A stretch of 64,000 bases of DNA, taken from NCBI GenBank assembly GCA_013407085.1, contig JACCGJ010000557.1:47550-111549 (forward strand), given 5' to 3'. The stretch is from Atriophallophorus winterbourni (Eukaryota > Platyhelminthes > Trematoda > Plagiorchiida > Microphallidae). The notes under the pieces were generated by a model, which saw nothing but the letters and a program-made list of their open reading frames with translations, was not told the DNA's origin and did no database searches. Of the stretch, positions 22,208 through 33,516 are shown piece after piece. Numbering within the stretch: position 1 is the first letter of the stretch; each line of letters starts with the position of its first letter. Position numbers and translations under genes: made by a program.

Positions 22208-22633
22208 AAATCTGTGCTCTCATACTTTTGGATCTATTTCCTCACTCGCTCTTCTGAACTGAACGGTTCAGATATCATTGAACTCGTCTCAATTCACTCG
22301 TTTGGATTATACCAGTTTCAAGTTCGCGGAAGTTGAATCCTTGAAAATCCAAATTTTCGAATTATAACCCAAATTACCCACGCGTGCAACAGACCCGGTA
22401 CTTTGGAATATTGTTTCTGTTCAAATACCGTCGAGAAGAGCAAATCACTCCGAATCGACCAATATTCTTTTGAAATCTGTGAGATCGAAAATCGTGAAAT
22501 CGCAACAGTTTTATCCTACCTCGTTCGCTTTTCATCGTTTGGATCACTTAACTCCGATCCAACGCATTCACTCCACCGCTAGTTATCGATCGATCAATAA
22601 CTGCACTGAGTCACCCCGCACCGGATTGAAACA

Positions 22634-24051
22634 ATGACACGCAGGTTGACCCCGAAAACCCAAACAAAGAAGGCTGCACGTGATGTGTGCAAAATTTGCA
22701 ACAAAGGGGTAAGCACTAGATCTCATGTCGTTAAATGTTTCGGCTGCCTGAGTAAAATACATGTCAATTGTGATAAAGCCCTAACAGAGGAAGTGGCATC
22801 GATTATCAACAACGTGGATTTCCCCAGTGTCTGTTACATATGCACTTCATGTCGAAGCAAACAGTCTAGCGACAATCCACACAACGCTGCCTATGAGGCA
22901 AGGCTTGAGCCTCGGTTAGAAATTTTAGAAAATAATTATCGAATAATTGAGGAAAGGCTTAAAACACTCTTGATGGATAAAATTGCCCCAGCGATTCAAC
23001 CCGAAGCAGATGATGCTCAAGATAACAAAAAGCAATCTGAACTTCATCAATCGACGGAACTGTTGAAAAAAGTCAATAATGTACCATCGATTCCAGACTC
23101 AGGGGTTACGTCCAAAGAGCTCCAAGTGAACGCGTCTCATTCCAGCAGGCTAACATTCGCCCAGATGGTGTCTAAAGGTGATAAGTGTTTGGCTTTAGAA
23201 TTGAGCCGTAAACCTCAGGCAAAAGAGGAAGTTCAAAGCAAAACGATCCCACATCACAGGGAGCTGAAAAATTCGATAAAACGCATAAAAATTTAAGTGT
23301 AATATGCACCAATATTCCTGAGTCAGAGGTGACGCTCTTTCAAGAAAGGCAAAAGCATGACCGTGAAAACTGGTTCGTCGTTTGTAATCGAATCGGCCTA
23401 GACAGTATACACCCCGTGTCGGTAACTCGATTAACTCGTCATACGAAATCCCCGAATCAAGATAAACCACGTCTCCTTAAAATCACTTTCGCCAACGAAA
23501 AGGACATGGAAAATGTCCTACTAAATTCGTATTCGCTCCGAACGCAAAGTGACCTACCCAACCGTATATATGCTGAGGTACCTTGGTGGGAAAGGTCAAA
23601 AGCTCCGAATAGGCGGGATCAAACAGCACTAAGGAGTATTATCTTGCTTGACGTTCCAGAAAATTCGGGCGCCACAACGGGCTTCGAAAACAAAGAGCAC
23701 GACCGTAAACAATGGTCATTTATAGCCGAAAATATTGGTTCCCAAAATTCTGTAGTTGTCGACACATACAGAATACCTCGTTCGCCGAACTATCACGGGA
23801 AAGGGGCAAATCCACTTGAGGTTACGTTTCTTTCAAGTAGCATGGCGGATGATGTTCGAAGCAAGCTGAAAGTGAACAGAAACAGGTTACCTGAAAACGT
23901 TAGACTGTGCAACTCAAAAGCCGCTGTTGAGGTCCACCTGGAGCCTTTAATTACGCAATTATCCGAAACTGGTGCAAATTCGCCCGCGAAATTACTTCAA
24001 ATTGATTCAAAAAACGATTTTGGTCCGACGTCAACATCGTCGGACCAATAA
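22634..24051 (+). pseudogene. Family A LINE ORF1 (PHD-finger RNA-binding protein), one frameshift
   Basis: ORF1 products bind element RNA and act as chaperones in this group. The first frame (22634-23296) starts 'MTRRLTPKTQTKKAARDVC' and has a PHD-like finger: 'CKICNKG', 'VKCFGCLSKIHVNC', 'CYICTSC'. A predicted coiled stretch follows ('RLEILENNYRIIEERLKTLL'). A frameshift near 23280 moves the reading to 23329-24051, with 'SVICTNIPESEVTLF', 'RSIILLDVPENSG' and a C-terminal domain that also occurs in the relics at 38.3 and 42.1 kb, which shows that the two frames belong together. The stop lies 15 bp before ORF2. Confidence 0.85.
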
Positions 24052-24068
24052 ATACTAATACTGACTCG

Positions 24069-26854
24069 GTGTTACATTCTAAACACTCACTTAAATGCAT
24101 CTATACCAATGCTCAAAGTTTGTTCAACAAATTGACTGAACTGACCGAGCTGTGCAAACGATACACGCCAGACCTCGTTGCTGTTACTGAAACCTGGTTT
24201 CAATCCTGTATGACTGATAGTGAACTCTTAATCCCCAACATGATGCTAATACGGAACGATCGCCCAAGAAAAGGTGGTGGTGTGGCTTTATACTGTCACG
24301 AACGGCTTCAGTGCATGAAAATTCACGATCCAAACCTTGATTTCGAAGATACCCTCTGGTGCAGTCTCACGAATGTGTCACAGGACGATTGCATTCTTGG
24401 AATCATATATCGCCCTCCAGCCTCGAATGATACTCAAAATGACAGGTTATTACAAGCGCTAAATTACGCCGGAGTGAAGCGTAGCTCGCAATTACTACTC
24501 ATCGGGGACTTCAATCTTCCTCATCTCTTTGCCAGATCCGATCACCCTCTACACACATTTGATCACAAATTTCGTGAGGTGATCGACATGATTCCACTGC
24601 ATAATCATGTGTTTGACTTTACTCATAGAAGAGGATCAGAGTTGCCATCAATTTTGGATCTAATTTTTACTTCAGAGAAAACAGCAGTTAAGGGTGTTGA
24701 CTACATTGCGCCCTTCGGTCGTAGTGATCATCTGGTGCTGGCCTTTGAGTTTGTTTGCAGTGCTAGACGAGTTTGTGCGTCCTCCAAACAATTCAGAAAG
24801 ATCGACTACGCTGGTCTACGTGGATCGCTTGGGCTAGTAAATTGGCAAGAACTTGATCAGCACAACACCGAAACACACTGCAGTGAGCTCACGAAAATAC
24901 TTCAGTCAAACATAGATCATAATTCGCGATTTGTTGATGAACGACGGGCAAGTGACTTCCGATTTAAGCTTCGCAGTCGCACAAAAAAATGGCTCGGGAA
25001 ACGAAACTTTGCTTGGACTGAACACCGAAAGACCAGAACTGATGCCTCTTGGCAGCAATTTTCTAAAATTCGTAACAAAGTGAATGCTCTCGTCAAAGAG
25101 GACAAGCAATATTACCATCGCTCTCTGTCTTTGAAAATGGAAGAAAACCCTAAACTTCTCTATCGGATTGTCAATGCTCGGTCCAGTGTGAAACCAGGGG
25201 TGTTTCCTGTTATTTCTGAGAATGGATTAACAGTCACAGCAAAGGAAACGGCTGATACTCTCGCTCAATTTTATGCAAATGTGTTTAGCCCGATAACGGT
25301 TAGGGCGAATGAGAATTTACTGACATCGATTGTATCTCAACAACTGAATGATATTGAGATTAATTCAGCGATTATACGAAGACACTTGTGTCGACTGAAC
25401 CCTAGGAAATCTCCTGGAGCCGATGGAATAACACCAGCACTACTAAAATCCTGTGACCAGCAGCTGTGTGAACCACTATGCCAATTGTTCCAACATTCCC
25501 TAACCGAAGGAGTGGTGCCAACAGAGTGGAAGACAGGGGTAATTTCACCAATTTATAAGGGTGGTAGCCGTTCAGATCCCGCGAACTACCGTCCTGTCAC
25601 CCTACTCCCCGTGATATCCAAAGTGATGGAGCGCATAGTGACGGAAAATATAGTTCATCACTTGGAATCACGAAATATACTATCTGTCGCCCAGCATGGG
25701 TTTCGTAAAGCTCGCTCATGCTTGACAAACTTGCTGACGGTATTAAACGATTGGACCAAACGGTTGACGCAGGAGACAGTGTGCACGCGTGCTATCTGGA
25801 TATGTCGAAAGCTTTCGACAGAGTTGATCACTTCCTGTTGCTACGGAAGCTGAAACAGATTGGTATTGACGGGCAGCTACTCGTGTGGTTCGAAAGCTAC
25901 CTCAATGAGCGCAACGGGGTACAATCACGAGCCATTAATACCTCCAGTGGTGTACCGCAAGGTTCCGTTCTCGGTCCAGTGCTTTTCTTAGTTTACATCA
26001 ATGATTTACCTGAGACGCTCTCATGCAAGGTAGTTCTTTTTGCGGATGATGTTAAACTTTGGATGCGAATAAAATCAACTGCAGACTGCGTAAAACTGCA
26101 AAGTGATTTAGATGCACTACACGAATGGTCAGTTAGAAATAAACTGCCGTTCAATTTTCAAAAATGCAAGTTACTGCAAATCGGTAAGCCCTTTCAGTAC
26201 GAATATCACTTTGGGCAGACGATTTTGAGCTGGACCGAATCGGAGAAGGATCTTGGAGTCTGGATATGTGGCAGCCTAAAGAACAGCGTGCATTGTGAGG
26301 TCATTTACAAGCGTGCTTCAAAGCTTCTAGGTATGCTTCGACGGATCTTCAGAACCTTTACGCCTGTAACGTTGCCAAGAATCATGAAGACCTACTTAAT
26401 TCCCACAATGGAACACGCATCGCAAGCATGGACTCCGTGGATGAAAAAAGATATATTCTTGCTTGACAGGATATATCATCGTGCAACTAAACTCGTGCGT
26501 GGTTTTCGAGACCTTACATACGAGGAAAGGTTGAAAAAGCTAAAGCTCCCCACTCCCCTTCAACGTAGACTTCGAAGTGACGTTATCATTACTTACAAGA
26601 TATTGAATACTCCAGATCATCCACTCAAACATTTGTTCAAATACCGTGAATCAGGAATTACACGTAGCCACTCAGCGGCACTACAAATTCCCCATTCCCG
26701 TACTAATTGTCGCCGATATTTCTATTCGGTACGTGTCTGTTTCCTGTGGAATGCCCTTCCCGAAGCAATTATCACCTCTCCCTGTATCCAAACATTCACT
26801 CGAACCTTGGACAATTATTTGTTACATAACGATTTGACGATGCCTGTGTATTGA
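24069..26854 (+). pseudogene. Family A LINE ORF2: endonuclease and RT, one frameshift
   Basis: The endonuclease has 'YTNAQSLFNKL' (Asn), 'DLVAVTETWF' (Glu), 'GIIYRPPAS' (Tyr), 'LLIGDFNLPH' (Asp/Asn) and an intact terminal 'FGRSDHLVLAF'. The RT follows with 'KTGVISPIYKGGSRSDPAN', 'AQHGFRKARSCLTNLL', then a frameshift near 25770 into the frame 25718-26854: 'CYLDMSKAFDRVDH', 'SSGVPQGSVLGPVLFLVYIN', catalytic 'VLFADDVKLWM', 'FQKCKLLQIG', 'LPRIMKTYLIPTMEHASQAW'. All catalytic residues of both domains are present. A single indel separates the frames, so the copy is young. Translation may begin upstream of the first Met given here. Confidence 0.92.
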
Positions 26855-26994
26855 CTCAGGGTAAGCATATTACTTGACTCCAGTGACATCGTATAATTGA
26901 TTTTTTATACCTCTTATTGAACGCATATTTACTATGATATGGTAATTGTGAGGCTATGTGCTTTTTGTGACCATAAATTCTTGAATCTTGAATC

Positions 26995-27330
26995 TAGTGA
27001 ACTGGTTATATGATCTAAATATTCTAACTGGCAGGTTGCACAAGATTTTTGGTTTAGGAAACCATGTTGGACTGGGGAGAACGCATCTGGGTCAAGGTAG
27101 TCCAACAAAGATTTCTTAATTAACTTTTCAAATAACCTAGAGAGAATAGGAGTGTGATTAATAGGGCGATTATTTGTAACGAGGTTCGAATTACCAGATT
27201 TTAAACGAGGGATAATAACTGAGTGTTTCCAATGAGTTGGAAAGATTCCGGATTTGAGAGAAATATTAAAAAGATTCAATAAGAGTAAGGTAAAATCTTG
27301 GAAATTCAAGGCATGTTGACCATGATCAAT
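26995..27330 (-). pseudogene. LINE (family B) RT, N-terminal part, other half of 21.0-22.2 kb
   Basis: Minus strand reads 'LLLLNLFNISLKSGIFPTHW', 'KHSVIIPRLKSGNSN', 'SPVQHGFLNQKSC' and 'CQLEYLDHITSS', which is the RT segment that immediately precedes block A in the family B copy at 29.7-30.0 kb. It stops at the family A insertion. On its other side (27330-27360) it abuts the 5' end of the plus-strand family B element, head to head. Confidence 0.88.
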
Positions 27331-27364
27331 AATTTCCTAAAAGTTTGTAAAATCAGATTATAGT

Positions 27365-28295
27365 ATGAACTCTGATATTGGTATTGACCACGAGATATTG
27401 ATTCAAGCAAATAAATTTATAGAAACCATGAGCACTGAAATATATCAAAGAGAAGCTCGCTCGAAAAATGTTATCGTCTTTAATGTTGCAGATGATTAGC
27501 CTTTAAACGATTTAAGGAAATGTATATTCTCGACACGTGGCATCCCCATGAATGTTTCACTATAGTTCGACTCCGTAAAAACACAATTAAACAACGGACT
27601 CCTATTTTATTAAAATTTTCAGATAAGAGTTTTGCGTTGTATTTGCTTGATAATGAAAACCTTTTGAAACCTATACCTAGGTTCTCGGGTGTGGTCCTAA
27701 AACCAGACCTAACACCCATGCAACGAAAATTTAACTATAAAAACGCAAAGTTATCAGCTCCAATATTAGTAACGATACCTCATATACCAATGAACAGATG
27801 CAATGTGATCCTGTAATTGAAATTAACTCTAATAGTTACCAAAGTTCGACATCCGCACCTGATAATCAAGGAGTGAGTGTAACTCGACATCTGCATCTAC
27901 GCCCGCCAAGTTTACCTAAACTAAGACAAACACGACACCTCTTACCAAACCCTCCTACTTTCAGAGAGGCACTAATCAGACCATTTCACCGACAACGTAT
28001 GCAGACAACTAATTATATAAGTGGTTCACCCAGTCTCAACAACCGCATTGACACATCTCGTTTCCTAATGAATAACCATCTATCATATAAGCAACACTAT
28101 CACCATTCATTACCTCCTCCTACACCTTTTTGTAATATTCAACCTTATTATAATTTATCTACTATTACACAGTATCCCTCTTATTATAATAATTATATTC
28201 CCAAAACTTTATTTTATAATCCTTATGTTTCTCGCTCCAATTATGAACCATACTATAACACTAATACCACTTTTTCTCAAAAATACATAAATTAA
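27365..28295 (+). pseudogene. Family B LINE ORF1, Asn/Tyr/Pro-rich C-terminus, broken
   Basis: It starts 'MNSDIGIDHEILIQANKF' and carries 'RSKNVIVFNVADD' before a stop at about 27497; the next frame (27520-27816) has 'ECFTIVRLRKNTIKQRTPIL' and 'VVLKPDLTPMQRKFN', an RNA-binding-like domain seen in flatworm LINE ORF1s. A further frame (27798-28295) is low-complexity: Pro/Tyr/Asn/Thr-rich with repeated 'YYN' and 'NNY'. The product would bind element RNA. At least two frame changes break it. Confidence 0.7.
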
Positions 28296-28319
28296 ATTTT
28301 AGGCATAGTAAACTCTCTA

Positions 28320-31176
28320 ATGCACTCACCCCAAATCCTTTGACTTCCGACCTTTGTATTGTTTGTTTTCTGGTCATAAATGCTAGATCAATTATACCTA
28401 AAATCCATATACTAAAATCTTACCTATTTTCTAAACCTGTAGATATTATTCTTATAACTGAATCCTGGACCCGTGATGATCACTCTGACTCTAAACTCAT
28501 GATACCTATCTACCAGGTATTTACGTGAAATCGCACTCTGAAACGAGGTGGTGGTTGCCTTATTTATGTGCATTCAAGATTCAAAGCTAATAGTATAACA
28601 TCTTCGAATTTAACAGAATTGAAGATTCACTATGGATAGAACTACCTATACTAGATCTTTTAATAGGCTGCATCTACTACCCACCAGGCTCAACTTCATA
28701 TAATCTGAATACATTAACTCAAGCTTTCATCGAAACGTCTTTACATCATGCACGCTAGAAACTTATAGCCGGTGATTTTAACATGCCTAATTTAAACTGG
28801 CACGAACGAAGTAAAGTTAGCTCTCCATACAAATTTTATGAAAACGCTTGACTTATTAGGTTACAAACAATTTATTGATAGACCAACTAGAAAGTGCAAC
28901 ATTCTTGACTTAGTCTTTACTCTAAATATTGATCCAAACAACTTACTAATATTGCCTTCCCCCTTTAATGGGGACCATAAAATATTATCCTTCCACCTAT
29001 CATGCACTTGCAAAGCTACCAATGAGGTCAAGACTCTTCACCGTTTCATCGATTGGAAGTTACTTTCAACACTTATAAGGATTAAAGATTGGTCTCAATT
29101 CTTTCTTTCACATGATTTTCCAACTATATCCTCGACATTCCATTCGAAAATTATAGGTTTAATCGATAAAGCTAGCAGTTCTAGAAAACGCATAAAACAA
29201 ACTAGGCTCGAGAAAATGGAAAAGAAAATAAAAGAGTGGTCTACGGTTGCAATTACAAATAACGACATTTTTGCTCGTTTACGTTCCTATGAACTATTGA
29301 GTGACCACAAACTCATTCTAGACCACACATTGATTGCATCGGAAAATAGAGCACTGAACAGTTGTGGTAAACTGAAATCACTTAGCAGGTTATTTAAATC
29401 ACAATCCGTAAACTCAACCAGCAAAGTAGATTTTATTATTCAGGATCGAACTTATAATTCGGCAGAAATAAGAATTACAGACCCTATTACAATCTGCGAA
29501 GAATTTCTTAAATATTTTAATACTACTTACAATACTTCCATCTATGAAGATATGACTGGATCATTTCGGTCACCTAGTGTATTAAACACTATATGCATAA
29601 ATCTGAATGATATTAATGAAGTCTGCAAGCAAACTACGTTTAGTCTCAAGCCAGACATAACAGGCATTCCACCCGCCATTTGCATAATGGGTGGTGACGA
29701 TTTCAAACTTCTTCTACTGAACTTATTTAACACTTCAATCGAATCGGGAATCTTCCCTTTAGAATGGAAACACTTTGTCGTTACACCCAGACATAAATCT
29801 GGCCCGAAGCACACGGTATCAAATTATCGCCCAATTAGCGACATAGCAATACTATCTAGATTACTTGAAAAAATAATAAAAAAAAGCTATCTTAAATCAC
29901 TTATCTCCAAGTTTTCTTCTCTAAAGCTCAACATGGCTTCCTAAATAAAAGATCATGCATAAAATGCCCGCTTGATTACCTTGACTATATTACTACATCG
30001 ATTGAGGAAGGTTTGGCAGTTGTAGTTGTCTTCCTAGACATAACTAAAGCATTTGATACTGTTCCTCATAAAATATTATTATCGAAACTTGAATCATATG
30101 GCATCGGTGGTAATCTTCTTTCCTGGTTAACTTCTTTTCTCACTGATCGCACTTATTCTGTTGAAGTTAATGGCCGTAGATCACGCCGCCTACCTATTCC
30201 CAGTGGGGTGATTCGAGGTAGCGTATTAGGCCCCTTACTATTTCCTATATATATAAATGACATACATAACGTCATTTCGCATAGCAAACTATTCTTATTC
30301 GCTGATGACATGAAAGTTGTCATCACTTTCCCAGCTAATCAAGCGCTAACTTATATATCCCGACTAAACAATGATTTAGCTGCACTTGCAGATTGGGCAA
30401 AAAATAATGGTCTAACGTTCCCAACAGCAAAATCGAATTTCATGCCTATAAGATGCACGGTACAAAATAACTCAATCCTTCTAAACAATAACGCAATTCA
30501 AATGATTGGCAGCACGCGTGATTTAAGATTTCGATATTCTTCATCACTCACTTTCAACGAACAGATACGCCACATTATTACTAAAGCCAGACAAAGTATG
30601 AATACTATACACAGATTTATAATTCAGCCTCATTCTAAACTAGAAATGTATAAATTATTCACCATTCCTATCTTTGACGATTGTAACATAATATATACTA
30701 ATATAAATAAAACCGATAGCATAGTTTTAGAAAAGATACAACGTACTTTCTCAAAATCAATAATCGGCTATACCAACAAACAATCCAATAGAGAAAGATG
30801 TATACAACTGAAACTCGATCCTCTATGGTTTCGCAGACTTAAGCATAACCTCATCTCATTCCTTAGAATACTGTCAACGGATAATATGGAAATACGTTCC
30901 AATATTCATATACGGCATGATTTTAAATATAGCTTGAGAAACAGTGAAAAAACTATTAAGTTACCAAGGTTTCGAACTAAAGTGAGGAACAGTTTCTTCT
31001 TGACTAATTATGCTAAACTGTGGAATCTTATTCCAAAATATATAAGACTCAGTTCTTCTCTAAATGAATTCAAATCATATCTAGCTTCATTTCTTACCAT
31101 TGAAAAAATTCGCAACCTTCTCAATTTAAATGTTCTACCTGATGATTTATATAAAAATGGCACTCCTGGTTATTGA
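28320..31176 (+). pseudogene. Family B LINE ORF2: endonuclease and RT
   Basis: Endonuclease pieces: 'VINARSIIPKIHILK' (Asn), 'IILITESWTRDD' (Glu), stop at about 28528, 'RGGGCLIYVH', 'LIAGDFNMPNLNW' preceded by a stop at 28757, and 'FNGDHKILSFHL' (GDH in place of SDH). From 28838 a long frame covers the linker to 'FKLLLLNLFNTSIESG'. After a break at 29942 the RT (30013-31176) shows 'VVFLDITKAFDTVPHKIL', 'IPSGVIRGSVLGPLLFPIYI', catalytic 'LFLFADDMKVV' and the terminal 'LYKNGTPGY'. RT catalytic residues are intact, but the ORF as a whole is broken in at least four places. Confidence 0.88.
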
Positions 31177-31224
31177 TATTAAATAAACGTTCATAACGTT
31201 TGAAACAACATCCTCTCGCTTCTG

Positions 31225-32540
31225 AGTTTTTTCTCCACAGCAAAATTCTCAATCCGCACCAAAAGCGACAAGATCACAGTCCAGGTGTCAGGTACTCCTA
31301 TTAGCGTTGACGCCACATAGAGGGGTTAAGGACAAGGGTGTTCTAGTTAGAACTGACTTCAAATGGGGGGACCAATGCGCTGTTGCGTGGAAAGAAGAAA
31401 GAAGCCATAGTAGTACCAATACACAAAGGTGGTTGCAGGTCGATCCTTGGTAACCATAGACCAGTCAGCTTGACCAGGATCGTCTCGAAAGTATTGGAAA
31501 GACTTATACGCGACTAAATCTGCCAGCATCTCTGCCAGCATTCTCTACTCAGTGTAGCTCAACATAGATTACTGAAAGGGAGGTCTTTTCTGACTAACCT
31601 TTTGAGTTTCCTCAATATTGATACGAAAAGCTTGGGTGAAGGGAAGCCGGTCGAAGCGCTCTACCTGGATTTCATCAAGTCTTTTGACTCCGTCAACCAC
31701 AGATTTTTAGAAACTAAGCTGACATACGGGGTAGTTTACTTGCTTGGATAAAATTGTTCCTGACAGGTAGGACTTTTAGAGTATTAGTAGGATCTACGTT
31801 GTCGATCCAAACGGGGGTGATCAATGGGGTTACTCCGGGGTCTGTGTTAGGTCCGCTGCTCTTTCTAATTTTTATCGATAAATTGTCGCCTATCTTGGAG
31901 TGCCCGTGCTTCATTTCCGCGAATGACGTGAAGTTCATGGGTTCAACGAATGAAAATACTCTGATGCACGACCTTGAGCGGGTCATTGACTGGTGCATAC
32001 GGTGAGACAGCCCACTGAACCTCAATAAGTGCCAACTCTTATCTGCTCTGGTTGTTAAGATCACAGTCAAGGTGTCAGGTACTCTTATTAGCGTTGACGC
32101 TACACAGCGTGTTAAGGACATGGGTGTTCTAGTTAGAGCTGACTTCAATTGAGAGGACCAATACGCTGTTGCAGCGCAACGTGCACGCAATGTGCTCTTT
32201 TGGTTGAAGTCGGTGCTTTCCAGCAGAAGTCCCGACGTGTTCCTGCAACTATACAAGGCGTAAGTCAGGCCGCATTTGGAATATTGTGTCTAGGCGTTAA
32301 TCCAAATGACATCTTTACCTCAAGTTCTAAGCTGGGCACTCGCAGACACACACTCAAGCTTGCTAAGGAACGATGTCGATCAGATTCTATGAAAAACTTT
32401 TTCAGTTTCAGGGTGGTCAACTTCTGGTACAAGCTCCCTGAAGAACTTATATCCTGCAGTTCCGTCTCAACTTTCAAGCAGGGTATAGACCGTGACTGGG
32501 GTAAGTTATTCTCGGATTACATCCCATAATCATCATGCTT
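31225..32540 (+). pseudogene. LINE (family C) RT relic with internal duplication
   Basis: RT pieces in order: 'AIVVPIHKGGCRS', 'LLKGRSFLTNLLSFLNI', 'ALYLDFIKSFDSVNHRFLE', 'VTPGSVLGPLLFLIFIDKL' and, where the catalytic FADD belongs, 'FISANDVKFMG', so the first catalytic Asp is replaced by Asn. The C-terminal part gives 'MGVLVRADFN' and 'FFSFRVVNFWYKLPEEL'. A segment of the C-terminal part (about 31270-31385) is also present in front of the RT, duplicated from about 32055-32175. Many stops show it is dead. Confidence 0.85.
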
Positions 32541-33180
32541 AGGTTGTCCCCCACTCATTGTAGCAATCTTAGAGCATCTCCTTATTTTTGATTCTTTATC
32601 AGCTGACCTCTCACCATGCTGGTGAGTAGAAACTGCCTTTACTTTTTTCCAGCATCGATTATTGCGCGTTGATGTCCTGCTACTATCCAGTACATCGCCT
32701 GGCACCATGAACTTCAAAGATTGCAAACGGAGAAAAAAGAAAATTACCTTTTGTTAGTGCACCGACTATAGCGCGGTGCTCCCCTAACTACATTCTCCAA
32801 GTTTTACGACCATCAGAGTTTCCACGCGGAGTAAAAGGATTGACGCTTTGGCAGTGATTGGTGCTTCTCCGCAGCTTTCGACCGAAAGAAATTCTGGACG
32901 CTGGATTGGCTTGTCAGCCACTTACTGTCCTGTGCCTAATGAACTGAACTGAAAAAATTGTGACAAAGTCAATTTATGTTAGGTACAGTGAAACAAAGTT
33001 GTTACAGGCTCAACCATGAAAATAATGAAAGGTGAATAAATGAAACTTCTAAACCCGAGTTTGAAGATTCAAACAAGTGCAGAATTCTTGGCAACTGTAT
33101 GAATGATCACTGAAATAAGCTTTTGTATAGCATGTTATTTTTCAATCATCATCGTGTGGTTAACCATAACGATTTTGATG
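32540..33180. other. No recognised feature; probable LINE 3' flank then unique sequence
   Basis: The first part likely continues the 3' UTR of the family C relic. From about 32800 on I recognise nothing on either strand. Confidence 0.4.
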
Positions 33181-33189
33181 TCCACATGT

Positions 33190-33280
33190 ATGTTTGCAGA
33201 TGACGTCAAATTTATCGTGTACAGTAATTACTGTGAGCAGCGTAGAGATATCGAAGAGGTTATCGAATTGATTCTGTAAA
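33190..33280 (+). pseudogene. Tiny LINE RT remnant with FADD box
   Basis: The plus strand reads 'MFADDVKFIVYSN' and then 'RDIEEVIELIL' followed by a stop. This matches 'DVKFMGSTNENTLMHDLERV' of the family C relic in layout. About 30 codons remain. Confidence 0.6.
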
Positions 33281-33516
33281 TGGATTTTATTTAGCTGGGC
33301 TGCTCTTGCTGTTTTTAAGCGACGCGGTGCAGAAAAGCATGACACTTTGACCTGGGAAGGAAAAAGCTCAAGATATGTTTAACATTAATTCTCATTACGC
33401 GAAAACAAATTGTTATTAAAATTTACGATAATGGTTCGAAAAAACTTTTATTCAATCAATTACACATGTTTTTAGGCAATAATTCAACTTAGGTTAAAAG
33501 TAATAATAAGTTATCA

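Larger units (their letters stand above)
22210..26995 (+). mobile_element. Family A LINE (CR1/Jockey-like), essentially full length, nested in a family B LINE
   Basis: A 5' UTR of about 420 bp, ORF1 (22634-24051), ORF2 (24069-26854) and a 3' UTR ending in 'ttgaatcttgaatct' form a complete element. Each ORF has one frameshift. The boundaries are set by the flanking family B RT halves, which resume at about 22207 and 26995. I could not define a target-site duplication. Confidence 0.88.
27340..31200 (+). mobile_element. Family B LINE, two-ORF element, decayed
   Basis: ORF1 (27365-28295) and ORF2 (28320-31176) lie in order with a short 3' UTR ('taaataaacgttcataacgt'). Several stops and frame changes are present in ORF1 and in the endonuclease, while RT is open for over 380 codons. 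Coding is strikingly AT-rich compared with family A. Confidence 0.85.
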
